A DNA stretch of 64,000 nucleotides from Eunapius fragilis. Lineage: Eukaryota > Porifera > Demospongiae > Spongillida > Spongillidae. Below, one piece after another: positions 1 through 13,248 of the stretch. Each line of letters begins with the position of its first letter. Within the stretch, counting starts at the first letter, position 1. Location: NCBI GenBank assembly GCA_963681505.1, contig OY811974.1, positions 10,720,461-10,784,460 on the forward strand, read 5' to 3'. Below the pieces are notes generated by a model that ran no database searches, had not been told where the DNA came from, and saw only the letters and a list, made by a program, of their open reading frames with translations. Made by a program: the position numbers and the translations under genes.

Positions 1-772
1 GGGCTCTTTTTTGTCGGCTATGTTTCTTAACCCCTCACACCTTAACCAGAAAGTTCACCGCACCCACAGGGCTCTTTTTTGTCGGCTATGTTACTTAACC
101 CCTCACAATCCTGGAAAATTCACCACACCCACAGGGCTCTTTTTAGTCGGCTATGTTACTTAACCCCTCACACCTTAACCAGAAAGTTCACCGCACCCAC
201 AGGACTCTTTTTTGTCGGCTATGTTCCTTAACCCCTCCCACTCCTGAAAATACACCACACCCACAGGGCTCTTTTTTGTCGACTATGTTACTTAACCCCT
301 CACACCTTAACCAGAAAGTTCACCGCACCCACAGGGCTCTTTTTTGTCGGCTATGTTACTTAACCCTTCACAATCCTGGAAAATGCACCACACCCACAGG
401 GATCTTTTTAGTCGGCTATGTTACTTAACCCCTCACACCTTAACCAGAAAGTTCACCGCACCAACAGGGCTCTTTTTTGTCGGCTATGTTACTTAACCCC
501 TCACAATCCTGGAAAATACACCACACCCACAGGGGTATTTTTAGTCGGCTATGTTACTTAACCCCTCACAATCCTGGAAAATACACCACACCCACAGGGG
601 TCTTTTTAGTCAGCTATGTTACTTAACCCCTCACAATCCTGGAAAATACACCGCACCCACAGGGCTCTTTTTTGTCGGCTATGTTACTTAACCCCTCACA
701 ATCCTGGAAAATTCACCACACCCACAGGGCTCTTTTTAGTCCATTCCTTAACCAGAAAGCTCACCACACATC
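1..772. repeat. Minisatellite with 65- and 68-bp unit variants
   Basis: About a dozen tandem units, each starting with gggctcttttttgtcggcta and ending with cccaca. Two variants alternate: one carries caatcctggaaaa (65 bp) and the other caccttaaccagaaagttc (68 bp). The array runs off the left edge of the window. Open frames across it are periodic artefacts of the repeat. Confidence 0.95.
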
Positions 773-1100
773 CTCTCCTACACTAAGCCCTTCAAAGGGG
801 AGGAGGGGATGGGACATACACATACACATACACAGTACACTTAGAGATAGAACTCACAACCAGAGTAACCTTGTTACAGGCCATCCACCATCCTGAAGAG
901 AGCACAGGTGTCAGTATGATATTTGGCTGGTCACAATAAGCTTCTCTTAATAGCTGGGAGATACCATGTACTTTATTCATCCCTGCAATAAAAATAGAGA
1001 CAAGTACAAGTATCCACAATCAGATAAAGGTACATGTAGGCAGCTGGAACAGACAAATACACAACCACATATGTACATAGGCATTGGATATGAACAAAAC
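773..1100. other. No gene seen
   Basis: Low-complexity flank of the minisatellite with a short run of catacacat. No coding domain or RNA gene was recognised. Confidence 0.6.
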
Positions 1101-1124
1101 ACCCCAGGAAAAAGGGCTGGGAGA

Positions 1125-1186
<62 letters not shown>

Positions 1187-1613
1187 GTGTGTGTGTGCAC
1201 GTGTGTACAGACCACACCCAGGTATTAAAATGACCAGCAGCCCTTTCTGGGGTACAGGCCACACCCAGACATTAAAACTACTAGAGAATCATTCTTGCCC
1301 AGACCAACTGCCCAGCATGCAGTTTGGGAGATTTAAACATTAACCCATTCTTGCCCATGGTACAGGCCACTCAACTAGATAGATTTAACCCAATCTTTTC
1401 CAGGGTATAGACCACACCCACAACACACAACTGACTAGCAGCTTTAGATATTTAACTCATCAACCCAACAGGTTACATCAGCATCAGCTAAAAAGATTCT
1501 TCCTAATATATACACCCTAGGAAAAAGAGCTGGGAGTATGTGTGTGTGTGTGAGTGTCTGTGTGTATACACTGAAACACACACACACACACACACGCACA
1601 CACGCACACGTGC

Positions 1614-1666
<53 letters not shown>

Positions 1667-2215
1667 CCACAACCAGGCAACTCAACTAACCCAATCTTGC
1701 CCAGGGTACAAACAACACCCAGATGATACAACTGACTAGCGTCTAGAGATATTTACCTCCTTCTTGCCCAGGGCACAGACCAACTCTACCAGTTACATAA
1801 AGAGATTCATCCCACAAAAAAGAGCTGGGAGTATGCGTGTGTGTGTGTGTCTGTGTGTATACACTGAAACACACACACACATATACACACATACACACAC
1901 ATACACACACACACGTGCACATAGAGAGATTCTCCTAACATACATCCTAGGAAAAAGAGCCCACACACATACACACACACATACACACATACACACACAC
2001 ACAGACACACATACTCACACATACTAGTACAAACAATCCTGCTCAGGGTAAAGACCACGCCCAGATGACATAAATGACTAGCGGCTAGAGGTATTTAACC
2101 CAGGGTACAGACCAACCCAACCGGTTAGTCTGCATCAGCTAAAGAGATTCTTAAAAGAGATTCTTCCTAATATACACCCAGGAAAAAGAGCTGGTCGTAT
2201 GTGTGAATGTTTGTG
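1101..2215. repeat. CA/TG microsatellite cluster in a duplicated backbone
   Basis: Long (TG)n and (CA)n tracts occur at about 1131-1198, 1538-1664 and 1832-2010. Each follows a near-identical leader of the form ccaggaaaaagagctggg, seen near 1103, 1509, 1817 and 2168, and is bordered by text such as cagaccacacccagatg. The whole region is therefore an imperfect 300-400-bp tandem duplication whose units each carry a microsatellite. His/Thr-rich and Cys/Val-rich frames here are artefacts. Confidence 0.9.
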
Positions 2216-2898
2216 CGCGCGCGCGTGGTGTACTTGTCATGCGCAATCATGTGAAGATATAGGAACGGACCGTTAACTTACGCAGTCGTAGAAAACAGGT
2301 TGACACATGCCGAGTGCATCTTCGTAGGCCGATGAAAGAAATTTTCAAACGTTTTGAACCAGACGAGCATTTAGAAAACGACACGCTCCTCCCACTCACA
2401 CACGCACCAGCACCAGCATAACTTGTTCTATAAGGGCGCACCCACTATTGGCATGTTATTAATCATCATTAGCTCTAAATAATATTATTACGTAATTAAC
2501 AAAAGTAATTAATTTTGTTGTTGATTCTTCTGCTCGAAAGATGAATGTGAAAAATAAAAGAATGCATTATTTATATTTTAAAAAATAATCCTACTGCGTT
2601 CATGTTAGAAAAAAATCAAATACGTTACATGCGTTTTCGATGTACAGGCGTCTATGGATGTCCGAAATTGCTGGACATGCTAAGACCCTACGGCAATGCG
2701 TCATCTTTGGAGCAAGCTTTGCGACTGGACGTCCGGGTCTCGTATTAAATTCGCTTAGCAAATCGGACAGTTTTGATGTGCATGTACATAGCCGGCGGAG
2801 CCACCAGCAACTGCCTAGGTAGACTACTTTTAGTATGTAAAGTAAATAACATTACCAATCATTTTCTGGACTTACTGAGTGAGAGGTGGCTGTTGTAC
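2216..2898. other. No gene seen
   Basis: AT-rich after 2450, with a short gcgcgcgcgcg tract at about 2214-2225. No recognisable coding domain. Confidence 0.55.
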
Positions 2899-3135
2899 TC
2901 ATAGGTATCTACTTGTCTGGTTCAGCCTCATAGGTATCTACTTGTCTGGTTCAGCCTCATAGCTGTCACGCTCATAGGCCTTTTTCTTTTCTGGGTCAGC
3001 CTCGTAGCTGTCGCGCTCATAGACCATCATTTCTGGATCAACCTTGTAGCTGTCGTGCTCATAGACCATGATTAGCCTAGCTTGTAGCTGACGCACTCAT
3101 AGTCCTCCTGTTCTGGATCAGCCTTGTATACGTAG
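2899..3135 (-). repeat. Degenerate tandem repeat with a coding-like 14-15-codon unit
   Basis: The plus strand shows two exact 29-bp units (ctcataggtatctacttgtc...) followed by degenerate units of roughly 37-45 bp. Read on the minus strand the degenerate units translate to related peptides of the type YERDSYEADPEKK, broken by a shift near 3075 and a stop near 2955. This looks like the relic of a charged repeat-protein exon. A non-coding minisatellite is the alternative. Confidence 0.6.
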
Positions 3136-3940
3136 CTGCATCAAGAGCGCTGCTGAGTCCATTTGCGTGGTTTTGGACTTCATAGGCCAAAAGTACGTAT
3201 GCCTTGTTAAACTGGTAACTATATTCATAATGTGTAGGTGTGACTTACAGGATTAGATGTATGGTCAGGGTACGAGATTTTTTTTTTCGAAACGGATACG
3301 GGTTGAAAATGTCGGGCGGGAGACATCGTCATGAAACAGGAAAAATTGTATATATTTTTTTAAAACGGGACTGACTAGTAAATGTAAAGTTTTTTCCCAA
3401 GTGATATTATTGATTCTATGGACGCGATCATACATCATCACAACCATTTTTACATCTTGCAGTGGGTACGCGCAAGCATTTTATAGAGTTATTGTGGTCC
3501 GAAGCTTGCATGCATGAAAAAATAATTTGAAACTAAGAAGATCCGGTACCGTGCACTATTAGACATATCTCCGATATTTGGAAATGCCGCTCTCTATTAA
3601 CTAAAATTGCGGTACGGCAGATGACATATACATACATGTATCAGACGTCAGCTTCTTTATGACTCATGACTGCGCAGGTGATACAGCGGTTCGCCCGCCA
3701 ACGGGCGATACTTTGGTATGATCGCGTCCGTGACCGTCATGCAGGAAAAGCGAATATAGTTCGCGAAACCACTTATTTTCTAATCCCCAGCTCGTCCTCC
3801 TTATTTTAAGCGCGGTTAGCGTCCTTAATTAAGGACTAGTTTGTCTGAATTAACTATATTGCCACGAAGAAGAGTAACTAAGAGTAGCGTATTCTATTTT
3901 CCGATTGCAAAACGGTCATCTTTCCTCCAGTACATATGAA
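3136..3940. other. No gene seen
   Basis: Contains a small inverted repeat (gttcgcccgccaacgggcgata, about 3690-3711) followed by gatcgcgtccgtgaccgtca near 3720. That 20-mer recurs near 5530, so this is probably repeat-derived. Confidence 0.5.
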
Positions 3941-4011
3941 AAGTTCATTATAAGAATAATAATTAATAAGTTGTTCAACAACTTATTAATTATTATTCCA
4001 ATAATGAACTT
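3941..4011. repeat. Near-perfect hairpin, about 34-bp stem
   Basis: The arm beginning aagttcattat pairs with the arm ending ataatgaactt; the axis is at gttgttcaacaac and there is almost no loop. It is AT-rich and probably the remnant of a foldback element. Confidence 0.85.
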
Positions 4012-4044
4012 TACTTTTGTTGCGCATGTGCAGTAGCTTCTGCA

Positions 4045-5166
4045 GGATGCTCCACATTGCAAGCTAGGGTCACCCCACCAAGCTTGGCATCAGACGCTCG
4101 GATGTCATTTGATGAGGAGGTCAAGCAGTGCTTCACAATGTGCTCAGCCATCAATGTCAGTTACCAATGACGCCAGGAGCCTGGCACAGCTTGGAAAAAA
4201 ATTACGGGTGGTCCAGGCCTTCGCTTCCTCTCTCAGCATGCTGCAGCTTTCATTGCCTCCCTGTCATTCTCGGGCTTTGGCAGTGCAGATAACATCCTCC
4301 TACAGCAGGCAGTTTAACACCCAGGTTTCCCTCCCCAATGTCATCACGCGGTCAGTTCTGCTCTGGATTCCCCATAATAAATATAAGGTCTTGTCAGGAA
4401 TTTTCCAAGCCCAACATTTCCATATCTTGTTGGAGTCGTCCTCCCCTGCCAACAGAACTCGCCTCCTGTCTGTGGCATCTCCTCATGCTTCCTCTTGGCT
4501 ATATTAGTGGTCCCTTCCCCTGGTTTGGGCTTGCGAATCAGTTCCAGATGCTCATTAAGTGGTGGCTGGGGTTTGATACTTACAGTCGATCCATGTGCCC
4601 ATTCAGCCCCGATACTGCTCTTGATCCTCTTGGTCATCATGCTGGGACCTGCAGGCATGGGAGAGACGTGGTCATACGCCATAATCGACTGTGGGATGAG
4701 ACATTCAACATCTGTCGTCGTGCCCACTGCGAGTTTGGAGAGAGGTCATGGTCTCACCAGAGACCTTGCCCACACCAGACCTGCTGACATCCTTATTGCT
4801 GGCTGGAACAGAGGCAAACCTGCGGCGCTTGACCTCACCACTCTGCTCTGCCATATTGAGCGAGTCGTGTCACCAGGCTGGTGTGGCAGCCCTTGCAGCA
4901 GAGGTAAGCAAATTCCAATGGACCAAAATGCCAAGAGTTGGGCTGGTCTGCATTCCATTGGCAGTGGAGACGTGTGGTTACTGGCGCAAGCAGGCCCACG
5001 ATATCTTCTCTAGGCTGGCGTCCTACCTGGACATTCACCATTCCTCCCCCAAGTCATCAGTGGTGGCAGAGATCTATGGGCCGGTTGAATATGACTTTGG
5101 TTCGCTCCATCGCGCGCCAGAGCCATCCTGGCCAGGGAGCTCCCACCCACGTAACTGCTAAGCTTG
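4045..5166 (+). mobile_element. 3' end of an RLE-type non-LTR retrotransposon, decayed
   Basis: Three reading frames must be combined to follow one protein, so several indels and stops have accumulated. In order it shows: (1) the region after the reverse transcriptase, with FIASLSFSGFG at about 4245-4300; (2) KWWLGF followed by a zinc-knuckle-like CPFSP...GHHAGTC at about 4600-4670, where the second Cys is Ser; (3) a block with VVIRHN; (4) RPADILIAGW...KPAALDLT, the PD-x(12-14)-D pattern of restriction-like endonucleases; (5) IPLAVETCGYW; (6) a terminal R-x-N-x-T-L-V-R-S-I-A-R block. R2-like elements end in a CCHC motif followed by such an endonuclease. No 5' part is present. Related copies occur at 20.6-22.6 kb. 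The clade assignment is inference. Confidence 0.75.
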
Positions 5167-5789
5167 TGCTTTGTGTATCATTTACAATGTACACGTTCAT
5201 TTAAATAACGTGATATATCGCCAAAGTATCTGGGGAGTTTAAAACGGTGAAATCAGATTTTTAATATCATTTCTAAGCCTGGTGATGCCCGCAATTTCTA
5301 GCAACGATGACTTCAGATAGTGAAAACTTTACAGCTGACACTATCTACTGTGAGCTGAATGTCTAGCAGCCATAATAGACAATACAGGTATTGGAGGTAT
5401 AGTTATTAGTTTCTAGACTAATCTAACCCCGGAGGATTAAATTTATTCCTGGAATTGGGGGGGGGGGGGGCGGATGAGATAAACTATTTCGTGACACTGC
5501 ACTGTCCAACAAGGCGATATGGTTAGCTTGATCGCGTCCGTGACCGTCAGAGTAATTGAATTAGTTCGGGAGATCACCCAGATAATACATATATGTACCA
5601 CCAAAAAGTTTGGCGGTCTACTTCCGGTCAGCTATGCAGGAGATGGCCTAGGATCAGTTATCTGTACAATACAGTATTCGTACATCCGGAGGAACAATTC
5701 GGTACTATGATCAACTCCGGTTTCCTGCCAGTCGTTAAAAGAATAATAATTATACATTATTAATAGTCGATGGCCCACATGCTCCATTA
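5167..5789. other. No gene seen; G homopolymer
   Basis: AT-rich spacer with a run of about 13 G at 5458-5471 and the 20-mer gatcgcgtccgtgaccgtca near 5530 that is shared with about 3720. Confidence 0.5.
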
Positions 5790-6157
5790 TATATGGGGCG
5801 TCAGTTTCATGACGAAACCAGGCTGGTGCTTTTTTAAATAAAGCCACTATAAAATAGCATGAATGCCAAACCCACATATCTACGATTCCGAGCTAAATGA
5901 CCCACGTCCTTCGTATTTTTCAGAAATTATTTCCGTATTTTACACACTATGAGCCCTTCACACTCGTCCATACCCACGTTGGCAGCCGTCAGGGTTAAGA
6001 ATACGTAAAACCGACTGAACGAAGGAGCGACTTTCCTGCGTTAAAATTGCAACGACCCGAGGGAGTCCTCTTGCTATCGGATTCTGCAGATCTTTGAATT
6101 TAACTTAATCTATAATCAAGATGTCGATGACCAACAGGGCCGGTGATGAGAGCCATA
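5790..6157 (+). repeat. Dispersed repeat of about 360 bp, copy 1
   Basis: Closely matches the reverse complement of 15521-15877. Shared landmarks include gaaaccaggctggtgctttt, tgagcccttcacactcgtcc and ggccggtgatgagagcc. The copies differ by scattered substitutions and small indels. No coding content is evident; probably a non-autonomous transposon. Confidence 0.8.
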
Positions 6158-7405
6158 GTGAGGCCCGGGACAACAGAGAGTTTGGGGGCTCCATTAGCTC
6201 CATAGAACCCTGACTCATCCTTGTAAGCATATGGATAGCCAACGCCTTCCAGTCTAGTTCATGTTGTTACGCGTGCATGCATCGGTAGCTTCTTCAACAA
6301 ACATAATTGTGCATATGCTTTTCGATGCTTTTTCAAAGCAAGCGAATTTATCACCAAGTCATAGTTAACAGTCTGGCTAATACAAAGTAGGGGATGCAAC
6401 CGCTCTTGAGTCATAGTGAAGCGCATTATTCTTTCTAGCTGGCTAAAACACTTCTTCAATATAAGCTGCTGAAAATCGATCACAAGACAAGTTCAAGCCC
6501 ACCTGTACCAGAACCTAAATACGTCATCAATGCGTAAAAACAGTACGTCACTCCCTGTATAACGGCGTCAATTAAACGATACAGTGCGGAAGCTGGTGGT
6601 GGCAAAACTACTTTCGCCTTAAACTCTATGTGCATGTACGTAGCCTTTTGAAGACTAAATTCATGAGCCAAAACTGCTTCTGAATGAATAAATAGAGAAG
6701 TCCGTCGATATTAACAGAATAATATATAGCTTATCTCCGATATTAATTAGCAACCATTTATCTTGGGTTTAGATGGACTCATCGGTATTTCGCCATTCCG
6801 GCGTTAAGTGCTCTCCCGAAAGAGGTATTTTTTCTCTCCTAAAGCTAGTGATTGATCTGAAGAGATGGCGTATGGCAGAGCATTTTGCAATCAGTGTAAC
6901 TAACTTTGTAATCATCCATTTAATACATTGTCATAATAATCAAAAACTAAAAATTTATGGCAACACAACGGTTCTACAATATCCAGTAAGTAGGAGGTTC
7001 ATTAGTAATAACAGCACTTAGAAGATGTGGATGTCTTTGCGAGGTCTGTGTGCCATTCCATCATCCAGAGCAAGCACTGCCTGATGTATAATGGATCAGA
7101 TATACCACAAAATCATAATAGCACATCTTTTGCTGCATTATCATATTTCAATATAATACATTTGCCAAGGATAAGCAGTTGTGACCAAATATTTGGGACT
7201 AGCTCACCCTAACCTGCTTATCAGTATAATAGTGAATCAATTTACTTCAATTAGGTGCTCTATAGCCCAGTAATTTCCCATATTCTTGGAATCCTCATTA
7301 TGGAGAGCGTTAGAATACATTTTGTTACATTAAAAGACAGCAATGATACTCCAATCAGTTGCAGTCAGTGGATTTTAATGAATTTTGCAGGCAATCACCA
7401 GTTTG
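6158..7405. other. No recognisable gene
   Basis: Two open minus-strand frames at 6259-6483 and 6480-6671 match no family I know and lack convincing splice context. The rest is AT-rich and lies downstream of the SIDT-like gene's 3' end. Confidence 0.5.
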
Positions 7406-10400
7406 TTAAAGCTAAAATCCAAAAATGAATTTTAATAAAAAAGATGAGACTATGTATTAATTACTATCAAGCACAATAGATATGAATACTAGGAGGTGAT
7501 GTAGTATATAGACTCTTTGTACATACCATGAAGGAAAAGAACAAAGCTGCTGAAGCTAGAAGGTGCCACACATCATGGTAGTCGTAGAAATCTCCAGCCA
7601 AACATTTCACATTTAGTTCCCTGGACTCAGCTGGAGTTTTCTATGCACATCAGAAGATGAATATCATTGGTGAATGCATGCTTTTTAAAAAGTAATCTTA
7701 ACTTACAGCTGTGTCATAGGTTTTCCTTACAAAAACAGAGATTGCTGCACACCAAAAGCTTATTGCAACAACTGCAAAAGCAAGTGGTATGAGCACACCA
7801 GGTTCTGAATGGAAGCACTGAAAAAAGCACATGCACATGAATGGAAATAGGTCCAGGCTGAGTGTACTTACTTTTAGTACTCCATAATAAGCCAGAAAAA
7901 TGATCAGATTCAGCAAGAAGAAAATAAGCACTATGGTTGGGGTATCCAGGGACTTTGGGTCTGCAAAGAATAGCAAACCAGCACTGTGGATAAATTACAT
8001 TTGTAATACATCTGGTCCTTTAGGGGGCAAAATTGCACTTACGCTATGGTGTTGACTGCAAGTGCTATAAGCAGTCTTATTAGAAGGCACTAAATGCATT
8101 TTGAGAGTCAGTCTGCAGGAGGCTAAAAAAAGATATATTTACCTTTCGTACGGGAACCATCAGAAACTCATGCTTAAGGTTTTGGATGGACTGAAATACT
8201 AGGAACAGAGCTCAAATAATCTGATTGATCTTTGGGATCGAGAGTAAACAGCTTACTGAATTTCCATTGGTGGAATTTGTAAAATGAAAAGATGAAGATG
8301 GCCAATGTTATGACAATTAAAAATAGTAAGACCACACGAATCGCCGTGGGATTTCTTTCATCGCCAAACTGAAATATTGACCAAGGCGATCAAATCGTAC
8401 ACAATGCATACACTTTCTTACGATACTGATAACTGTGATTAATGTGACCACTGAAAACGAAAAAAATGCTATGAATCCTTCAGCATGGAAGTCAGGGTAT
8501 CTGATCTGGATGAGCTTGGCAATGGTTAGTCCAACAATGATGTACATGAAGGTGGTATCTGTGTATTATTGACGTACATATATTATAATTATTCTATAAG
8601 GTTACAAATGGGAGGAAGCCATGCAGGTTGGACTGCTACCATGGCGTGTAAAACGTTACCAAGCAACCTACCAAACTGATAGTTAGCATCATTGGGACAC
8701 ATGTGGTACATTCCTCCCATAATTCCTTCAATCATAAGAGCACATCCTAAAGAAGTGTTTAGACATGCTGATCTGAATATGGGGAAACATGCCATTACCC
8801 ATAGCATAGTAGAGAGATGTATGCTGCAAGAGGCCATAGGTGGTCACCTGATTCTTAAATATGCATCCCCTGCAAACATATTCTTGCATTGATTGAAAAA
8901 AAAAAAGTCAGATGTGCTCACCTCAATATAAGAACAACAATGAAACCAAGTCCGCATGTAATATAGCCCAAATTGCTTAACAGGTTGTTAACCGCACTGG
9001 AAAATAAATTTAGCTCACATTACATGCATTTAATATAACCTAGGTGTGTGTATCTTAGTGTCTACGCATCTGTATGCAAGTTGTCTATGCATGTGATGTG
9101 CATTTATGCAAGCTGTGAATGTGTGCGCATTTCATACGGGAAAACGCTATGAGGAATGGCACAGCGAAAGTTGTAATAGCAGGTTTCCTTGTTCCCAGTG
9201 ACATCACTGGACTACAGTACAAGGATATGGATATCAAATTAAAGCCGGAATATTTTGTGGTGCTCACAGGTTGCTGTGAGAACTGCTGGAAGAGAACCAC
9301 TTGGAATGCAGGGATTCCATAGTAAATAGCCACAGTGAGTATATTCCTAGAGTTGAGGAACACCAGTTCATGTCAGCATATTGGTTTCCATTCATTACAT
9401 ATCTCTCACCATACATATGATGCATATTTCAATTCATCACGTGACTTTACAGATGTGTGGCTCACTCTTAGTTCACCTTCTGGCTGTGAGGATATTTAGT
9501 AAAATATGAGTGCAAGGCTGGTGGTGTATTGAAATGTACCATGTCAAGTATTTGCTGGAGGGTCACACCTAAGAGACACATTGTAGTAAAGAACCCCATT
9601 AATTTGGTCCAAACACAATACCTGTCTGTGCCTTTGTGGAATCATGGTACAAAGAGTAAAATAAAAGCACATAAGAGCATTATTGCTTACCTTCAAACTA
9701 TAAAGAATCTGCATCAAAGCAGTAAATTGTTATATATCATTTTAAAAATCTTGTAATGGCATACGCTATCAAGAACTTCCGATTCAGTCATGGTGTCTGT
9801 AACAAAGCAAAATAACCATAGCATTATCGTGTCAATATAGCATTGAAATGCTCTTAGTCACCAGTTTGTGTCTTGCAATCGTTCCTGCCTCGCTCCTATA
9901 AGGGACAAATGTATTAACTTGATTCTCAAAAATGGATTTCGGACCTCAAATTCTTCCTGAGTGTATTTTCCACCATTATCCTTCTGCAGTACATGGCAGT
10001 ATCAAAGGTGCAGTGATTATTAAGAATTTTGAACTTCATGGTCACTCACTCCATCCGCTGCATCTTTTTTTGGTGCCCAGAAAAGGTTAGGAGTTTATTG
10101 AGATGTCAGGTATTGGCATAATAGCACATGTAGTACATGTAGCATAAGATCACCTCTTTGTAACACTTGTTGTGTGTTTTTTTTGTCTCCCTGATCAAGG
10201 GAAAAATGCATAAACCATTTCATCAGGGGGAATGACGCATGAACCATTTTTAAACCCGGGGGGGGGGGGGGGGGGGGGGGGGGGCTCACCCTAGAAAGAA
10301 CTTCTCGTACTGTCACATTATTCGTTCTGTTGCGGAAAGCTGAACCACATGTGTATCATAATACATTTCATTCATCAGCTGTATCATAGTTTACCTGTAG

Positions 10401-13217
10401 TGCCCGCATCATGCTATAGGACATGGCAAACATACGTAGATTTTTAAAAGAGGATTGGAAACAAAGCCGGAAGTCTCACATTACTAGCTGGTCCTCCACT
10501 ATCAACATCTCAAGAAGATTTGAAAGGAACATCAGTTGTTGATTTTGCATGCATCTTGTTAATACCTTCATTTTTTACCTAAGGGACATTCATGACATTA
10601 CAGTGCAGTGTTTAACTGAATAACTTACTCTCATTTCAAGCATATCAATGAAATCTGAAATAGATAACCAAATTAATGCATAAAATTTGCAAAATTCAGT
10701 GCAAGAAGGACCTGTTTGAGTTGCATTACTGATGTGCTGGAAGCAGAAATCATTCGATGTTAAAAGATCAGTAGATGTATCATCTCACCTTGAAATCTCT
10801 AGTTTCCAACTGTACATTTAAACAAAGGAGTGACAGGTGAGGGGACAATTAAAACTCATGATCTTTATATGAATGACTTGCCCTTGTAAGAACATCATCA
10901 ACCTTTTCATTCAACATAGCATCCTCACTGAAACAAGAAAAAAATGAAGCAGTCGGGTGCAAAAATATTCTAATAGAAAGTAGCCTAATTTCTCTATTAG
11001 CCAGAAATTCCCATAACAATTTGTCTTACCGCTTTAGGAAGCAGAAGCAATGATACTTCTCATCCAGGTTTAAATCCTTGAATGACAAGTGCTGTAAACA
11101 CTTGAAAACCGAATTCTTTTGATCACAGTGTCCTCTAGAGCCACACTATATTTAAACAATGTGAAAGAGGAGACATGAATAGCACTTCTGTACTGTCAGC
11201 ACACAGTAGGTTTATTTAAATTATGCTCTCAATGAAAATCATGCATCCTTTTGCGATACCTTGATAACAAGAAAGAGACAGCCAAAGTAAATGACACTGG
11301 TTAGCAGCATCATGGTGAAAAATATACCCAACACAGGTATGCAGATGGCTGCGGTAAATCCTGAGACTGGATCAGTTTGGTTTTCAAGGAACAGAACCTT
11401 ATGTAAACATAATATGCTTCTTACAAACTCTGAACTCATTGACAACAATAGTAACATCCTTCAGTATTTCTAAATCAGTGTCTATAGGAGATAATTATGC
11501 AGATGATAAGTTGCATTGTGCAGCCACATTTAGAGTGGAACTCTCCTCCTAGAAATCATACCATTGTTCTTTTCACTTTTGCAATACAGCGAATCATTAG
11601 CTTTAAAAAGAATGATGTAGAAGGATGGTTCTTTTAATCCTTCCCTCTACGAGAGATATATGAAGTCATACATTGAGCTTGCTAAACATGAATATGCTTA
11701 CTGTTACAGTGAAGAATGAACTCTTAGTCATAGTTAGGTATGTCCCTCTTGATAATGAGTCATACAGGGTGTAGGAAGGAGGGCACACCTGTTTTAGAAT
11801 GATTTAGAAATGAGACATCTCTATTGGAAGCAATGGTCTCTCACCGATCCCTCTTGTAATGAAACGACAGCACAGCCATATGTTTGAGAGGTCAAATCCA
11901 CTGTCACAACTGAAACGTTATCAGGAAACTCAAAATAGAACAGCTGTATAAGGGATAGTAATTTAGATTCAGTTTATTATGGGTTAACAGGCTTAGCACA
12001 GCAATGTGTTATTGGCACACTAGTAGCATAGTGGATGTTCCGAATGTAATCTTATTTACTCATCATAACTTTGAGTACAATAGCAAAATTATGGTAATAT
12101 CAGTAATTATGTAAGAATGAAACTACAATCAGATATATGGGGACTGTGCATGTGGAGAATCAATACAAATTCACCAATGAATGTTTTGGATTGTGGTTTG
12201 CATGAACTGGCTCTGATCAGCAACAGTTCACAGACATAACATCAGTTGACCATTTATCAGTGGTGGGCAATATACACTCCGTGGCAACAAGAATAGAGAA
12301 TTGTACGAAGGTAAGTTAATGCTATTGTGAACATGACTACAATGATTGCATGCAAACGCAAATACCTGTATACATACCTCAGCTTGTAAGGGTGACAATT
12401 GGACTTCGTGCCTCACTGCCAGACTAAGGATATTAATAATCAATAGTTTGCACAAAGAGTGTTATTTAGCACAAAGAGGGACAAACATAATACAAGATGT
12501 CATTACTCACTGCTCACTGTATGCTAATGGACTGCCTGAGTTCGTTCTACTTACCTTAGACTGAATGGTTGAACTAAGCCTAGAGACAAAGAATAGTTAA
12601 GAGGAAGGGCAGAATCAGTGGAGACATCAATATAAAGAAGTCCTGATGCATTGTTCGAGGTTTTAGTGATGCATGGCACCAGCATCTGATGCACAAGTGG
12701 TGAAGACACTGTATAGCTGAAAGGAAAGACCAACGTTATAAGCAGAGATACTGCCATGCAATAGGGGAAATGGTGAATGCTGTAGTTGTGTGATTATCTA
12801 CATGAAAGGGCAATGAGGTAGGTCTGGCAAAACGCTGATGCATGCACATTGGGTCTTGTTTACGAATCTCAACTGTAATGGAGTCGACAGTGTTGCTAAT
12901 GTGATTGATCTTTGAACTATTTGATCAGACAACCCCATGCACATCCCAATTGCCCTGGCTATTGACACTCCTTAATTACTGTGTTCCCATTTAGTCATGA
13001 GGATCGAGGTCTTCCAGAGGTTACACGAACGACAAGCATACATTTGGGTTTCCTTAATACAAATTGTATCTGAACGCATGTGACGTCATTCGATGTATAC
13101 GTCGTCTTTAACTTTTATTGTTCCACACATTGTAAATATTACCTAGCTGTAAGCATGTACGAAAGGAGTTCCACAACATATCTGAAGTACTAAACAATGA
13201 TATCGTGACGTTCTCCT

Positions 13218-13248
<31 letters not shown>

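Noticed and set aside
153..428. Open frame across the first minisatellite
   Set aside because: Follows the 65/68-bp repeat and has no domain.
966..2058. Open frames rich in His/Thr or Cys/Val
   Set aside because: They are translations of CA/TG microsatellites in several frames at once.
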